Below, one piece after another: positions 30,996-33,084 of a stretch of 33,084 nucleotides of DNA. The DNA comes from an uncultured Oscillospiraceae bacterium. Its GTDB lineage: Bacteria > Bacillota > Clostridia > Oscillospirales > Oscillospiraceae. The stretch's first letter is position 1; the number at the start of each line of letters is the position of its first letter. Both the position numbers and the translations under genes were made by a program. The stretch covers positions 1-33,084 of the forward strand of contig CAAEKQ010000087.1 of NCBI GenBank assembly GCA_900756575.1, given 5' to 3'. The notes under the pieces were generated by a model. It saw nothing but the letters and a program-made list of their open reading frames with translations, was not told where the DNA came from and ran no database searches.

Positions 30996-32786
30996 TCAGC
31001 GCTGGTTATATCGGTCCAAAGCGTCCTGCAGAATCTGAGTGCAGGAATCAATGCCCATATTCTGAATTTCCTCTCTGAACTGGTCATATTCAGAAATTGG
31101 CCGGCCGCCGGTGATAAACGACAGAATATTCTGCTGCACATGAGTGCGGATATCGCTGAACGCTGCCGCATAGGCCGAAGCCTCGTCGGAGGTCAGGCTC
31201 AGTCCGCTGGTGGGCAGGACGTCACGGGTGTCGCATTCGCCGTTATTCCACACGTCGATCAGATGCATTTCCTCCTCGCCATAGTTGGCCAGAGTACGGG
31301 AGGAATCGATCCGGAAGGAGCCTGCGCCGAAGGTATACCGGCTGATGCACCAGGAATAGGCCAGACCGTCGGGGTTATTCACCATCAGATCCGTCCAAAC
31401 ATGGTTACCGTCTTCGTCATAGGTGAAGGTCACATCTTCCATACCGTAGTTCATGAGCTCAGAGCCCTCGTTGGTATAGAGATAGTCTAGCATGGAGCAA
31501 ACCGCATCGAACTTCTCGCTGCCGGGCTCCAGCGCAGTGCTCAAGGAATAGCCCTTGGGGGAAACGTAGTCCACCAAACGGCCCAGATGCCCGGGTTCGC
31601 CGGTTTCCACATTCACAGGAGGCTCCACTGGGGTCAGCTTGAAGCTGCTGCCTTCCTCCACCTGGCCCATCAGGGTGGTGTAGGAAGCCGCATTGTAATA
31701 GGTCACACCGATGTCGCCGCCCAGCAGGAGGTCGGTGGAGGGAATCGCATCCGGCGCCGACAGGAAGTCCGCATAGATCAGACCCTCGGAATACCACTTT
31801 GCCATGGTCTCCAGATAGTCCTTGAATCCATCCTCCAAGGGGCTGAACACCACTTCTTCGCCGTCCTTTGCCATGTAATAGGCATAGTTACCGCTGCTGC
31901 TTGCATTGCCCACCACGCCGAAGCACTGGGCAAAGGAGTTCACAGGATCACTGGAGTCCTGATTCATGTAATAATATGCACCGTATTTGTCCTTCATGGC
32001 AGTCAGGGCCGTATAGAAGTCATCCAGGGTCTTGGGTTCATCCAGCCCCAGCTCATCCAGATAGTCCTGACGAACGGCCAGGCCCACATCCACTACGGGG
32101 TTTGTCCAGATGCCGTTGAGCACGCCCACATTGCCGTCGTCGGTATAGGCGTTCTTGCCGTAGATGGGGTAGGTATCGAGAATCTCAAAGAAAGAGGGAA
32201 AATTCTCCTTATACTCGGCCAAATCCAGAATAATCTCCTGCTCAATGGCCTCGGGAATGCCGCCGGAGTAATAGGAGCCGAAGCCCGACCAGATTTCGGG
32301 ATAGTCCCCAGAGGCTACCTGAAGGCTAACCGCATCGGCGGCGCCGGTGATGGCCGTGCTGGTGATGTCCAGCGTAATGCCCGTGCGCTTCTGGAGCTCC
32401 TGCAGCACCATGTTGTCGGACATACCGTTGGGCATGGCGTTAAACAGCGGCGGGATCAAATCGCACCACATGGTAACGGTGGTTTCGGTATCCACCAGCG
32501 GGAAGGTATAGGGATTTTCAATCACCAAATTCTGCATGGATTCCAGCTGCTCCGCCTGGGTCATCTCCCCGGGCTGCTGCTCCGCCAGGGATTCCTCCTG
32601 ATTGGATGCCTCAGCAGGCTGCTCCGCTGCGGGAGTGGCTGCCGGTGCAGAATCCTGCACTTCTGTGGTGGTCTCCGCAGAGGATGCTGTGCTGGCGGCT
32701 GATGTGGACGCCGCCCCATCGCTGCAGCCGCCAAACAGGCAGGCCAGCATGGACACCGCCAGGATCATTGCAAACATTTTTTTCAT
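30996..32786 (-). CDS. Extracellular solute-binding lipoprotein 1
   Basis: A 596-residue lipoprotein with signal peptide ending LFGGC (Cys21), a long Ala/Glu/Gln/Ser linker (~22-75) and a family-1 solute-binding fold. Shared landmarks with its neighbour are GDYPEIWSGFGSYYSGG, YTDDGNVGVLNGIW, RQDYLDELGLDEPKTLDDFY and a C-terminal helical region with conserved spacing. ATG 32786 is preferred because GGAG lies nine bases upstream; ATG 32792 is only three bases from it. The duplication of binding proteins with clear divergence suggests two related ligands for one transporter. Confidence 0.9.
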   Translation of the reverse strand: MKKMFAMILAVSMLACLFGGCSDGAASTSAASTASSAETTTEVQDSAPAATPAAEQPAEASNQEESLAEQQPGEMTQAEQLESMQNLVIENPYTFPLVDTETTVTMWCDLIPPLFNAMPNGMSDNMVLQELQKRTGITLDITSTAITGAADAVSLQVASGDYPEIWSGFGSYYSGGIPEAIEQEIILDLAEYKENFPSFFEILDTYPIYGKNAYTDDGNVGVLNGIWTNPVVDVGLAVRQDYLDELGLDEPKTLDDFYTALTAMKDKYGAYYYMNQDSSDPVNSFAQCFGVVGNASSSGNYAYYMAKDGEEVVFSPLEDGFKDYLETMAKWYSEGLIYADFLSAPDAIPSTDLLLGGDIGVTYYNAASYTTLMGQVEEGSSFKLTPVEPPVNVETGEPGHLGRLVDYVSPKGYSLSTALEPGSEKFDAVCSMLDYLYTNEGSELMNYGMEDVTFTYDEDGNHVWTDLMVNNPDGLAYSWCISRYTFGAGSFRIDSSRTLANYGEEEMHLIDVWNNGECDTRDVLPTSGLSLTSDEASAYAAAFSDIRTHVQQNILSFITGGRPISEYDQFREEIQNMGIDSCTQILQDALDRYNQR

Positions 32787-32816
32787 ATTCATGTGCTCCG
32801 TTCTGAAAAGGTAACA

Positions 32817-32841
32817 GCGCCGGCAGGGATTCTGCCGGCGC
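32817..32841. other. GC-rich hairpin between the edge gene and binding protein 1
   Basis: A perfect 10-bp stem, GCGCCGGCAG/CTGCCGGCGC with loop GGATT, nine bases after the upstream stop and followed on the minus strand by TGTTACCTTTTC. No promoter is evident before the next gene, so it is either a leaky terminator or an mRNA-stabilising hairpin. Confidence 0.65.
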
Positions 32842-32850
32842 CGGTGGGTA

Positions 32851-33084
32851 TCAGGGCTTTTTCTTGGGTACTGCGCCCTTATTTTCGCCGAGTCCGACTA
32901 CATAATGGGTCTTAACATCATCCAGGGTGACAAAGGGCTCCGGCCAAGGCGTAGAGTCCTGTGCAGGCTGAATGGGCGACCAGGTCTTATGCGATGCGGG
33001 AAGTCTGCCCTGCTTGGGGCCAGCCGCCATCTTGGAGTAAGCCTGGCCCTTCTTGGGTGCTGCGCTGGGGCCGCCGGGACCACC
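32851..33084 (-). CDS. C-terminal 77 residues of an unidentified protein (runs off the right edge)
   Basis: The frame reads GGPGGPSAAPKKGQAYSKM at its visible start, then a middle with PASHKTW, and ends VVGLGENKGAVPKKKP before TGA. It is rich in Gly, Pro, Ala and Lys and has no motif I recognise. The segment TPWPEPFVTLDDVKTHY resembles the C-terminal VPEPYETFAETFHY of SnoaL-like protein A, so it may be the tail of a fourth member of that family. Codon choice agrees with the neighbouring genes, and it is followed by a hairpin, so it is very likely a real gene end and the upstream member of the operon. Confidence 0.6.
   Translation of the reverse strand, partial: GGPGGPSAAPKKGQAYSKMAAGPKQGRLPASHKTWSPIQPAQDSTPWPEPFVTLDDVKTHYVVGLGENKGAVPKKKP

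Noticed and set aside
1..33084. tRNA or rRNA genes, phage or plasmid functions
   Set aside because: I looked for cloverleaf-type arms with a T-loop, rRNA-like blocks, and integrase, transposase or replication proteins, and saw none; an automated scan was not possible.

Overview
The window looks like chromosomal DNA of a GC-rich, Gram-positive anaerobe of class Clostridia, most likely a gut Oscillospiraceae-type bacterium. The evidence is strong AGGAGG ribosome binding sites, sigma-A type promoters, a ylxM-ffh-rpsP-khpA core operon, a tetrahydrofolate riboswitch in front of an ECF folate transporter, lipobox lipoproteins and a DUF5685/J-domain/GrpE cluster. The genus is an inference. No rRNA, tRNA, CRISPR array, prophage or complete insertion sequence was seen.

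Left edge (1-3230, minus strand): a compact six-gene operon that starts with five small genes and runs off the window in a molybdopterin enzyme. The visible 322 residues of that enzyme match pyrogallol-phloroglucinol transhydroxylase large subunit (AthL) closely, including the active-site His, Asp and Ser. One small gene is a Nudix-fold protein whose catalytic box is degenerate; the other four are not recognised.

Middle (3.3-21.9 kb): ordinary housekeeping and metabolic genes. These are a zinc-ribbon membrane protein, DUF5685, a J-domain protein and GrpE (with no Hsp70 following); a LysR regulator divergent from a short-chain dehydrogenase; BirA; ylxM-ffh-rpsP-khpA; a THF riboswitch with folT; a dicarboxylate/amino-acid symporter with an unusual N-terminal domain; a membrane sulfatase-like enzyme; a quinone-oxidoreductase-like enzyme; a large beta-helix-like lipoprotein; a PaaI thioesterase; a short, apparently decayed SnoaL-like gene; and a patatin. 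Two diverged copies of a MITE-like repeat lie in untranslated regions at 11.3 and 16.9 kb.

Right part (22.0-33.1 kb, minus strand): first a 1454-residue secreted GH20 enzyme with a discoidin-type domain, an array of CxxC repeats and a tandemly duplicated C-terminal module. Next is an operon entering from the right edge: the tail of an unidentified gene, two paralogous extracellular solute-binding lipoproteins with no permease in view, and three large SnoaL/NTF2-like proteins. GC-rich hairpins separate the first genes.

The most interesting content is the AthL-like operon and the SnoaL/binding-protein operon, with a decayed SnoaL paralogue between them. Together they suggest an accessory capacity for taking up and transforming aromatic (polyphenol-like) compounds. 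That link is inference; only the family assignments come from the sequence.
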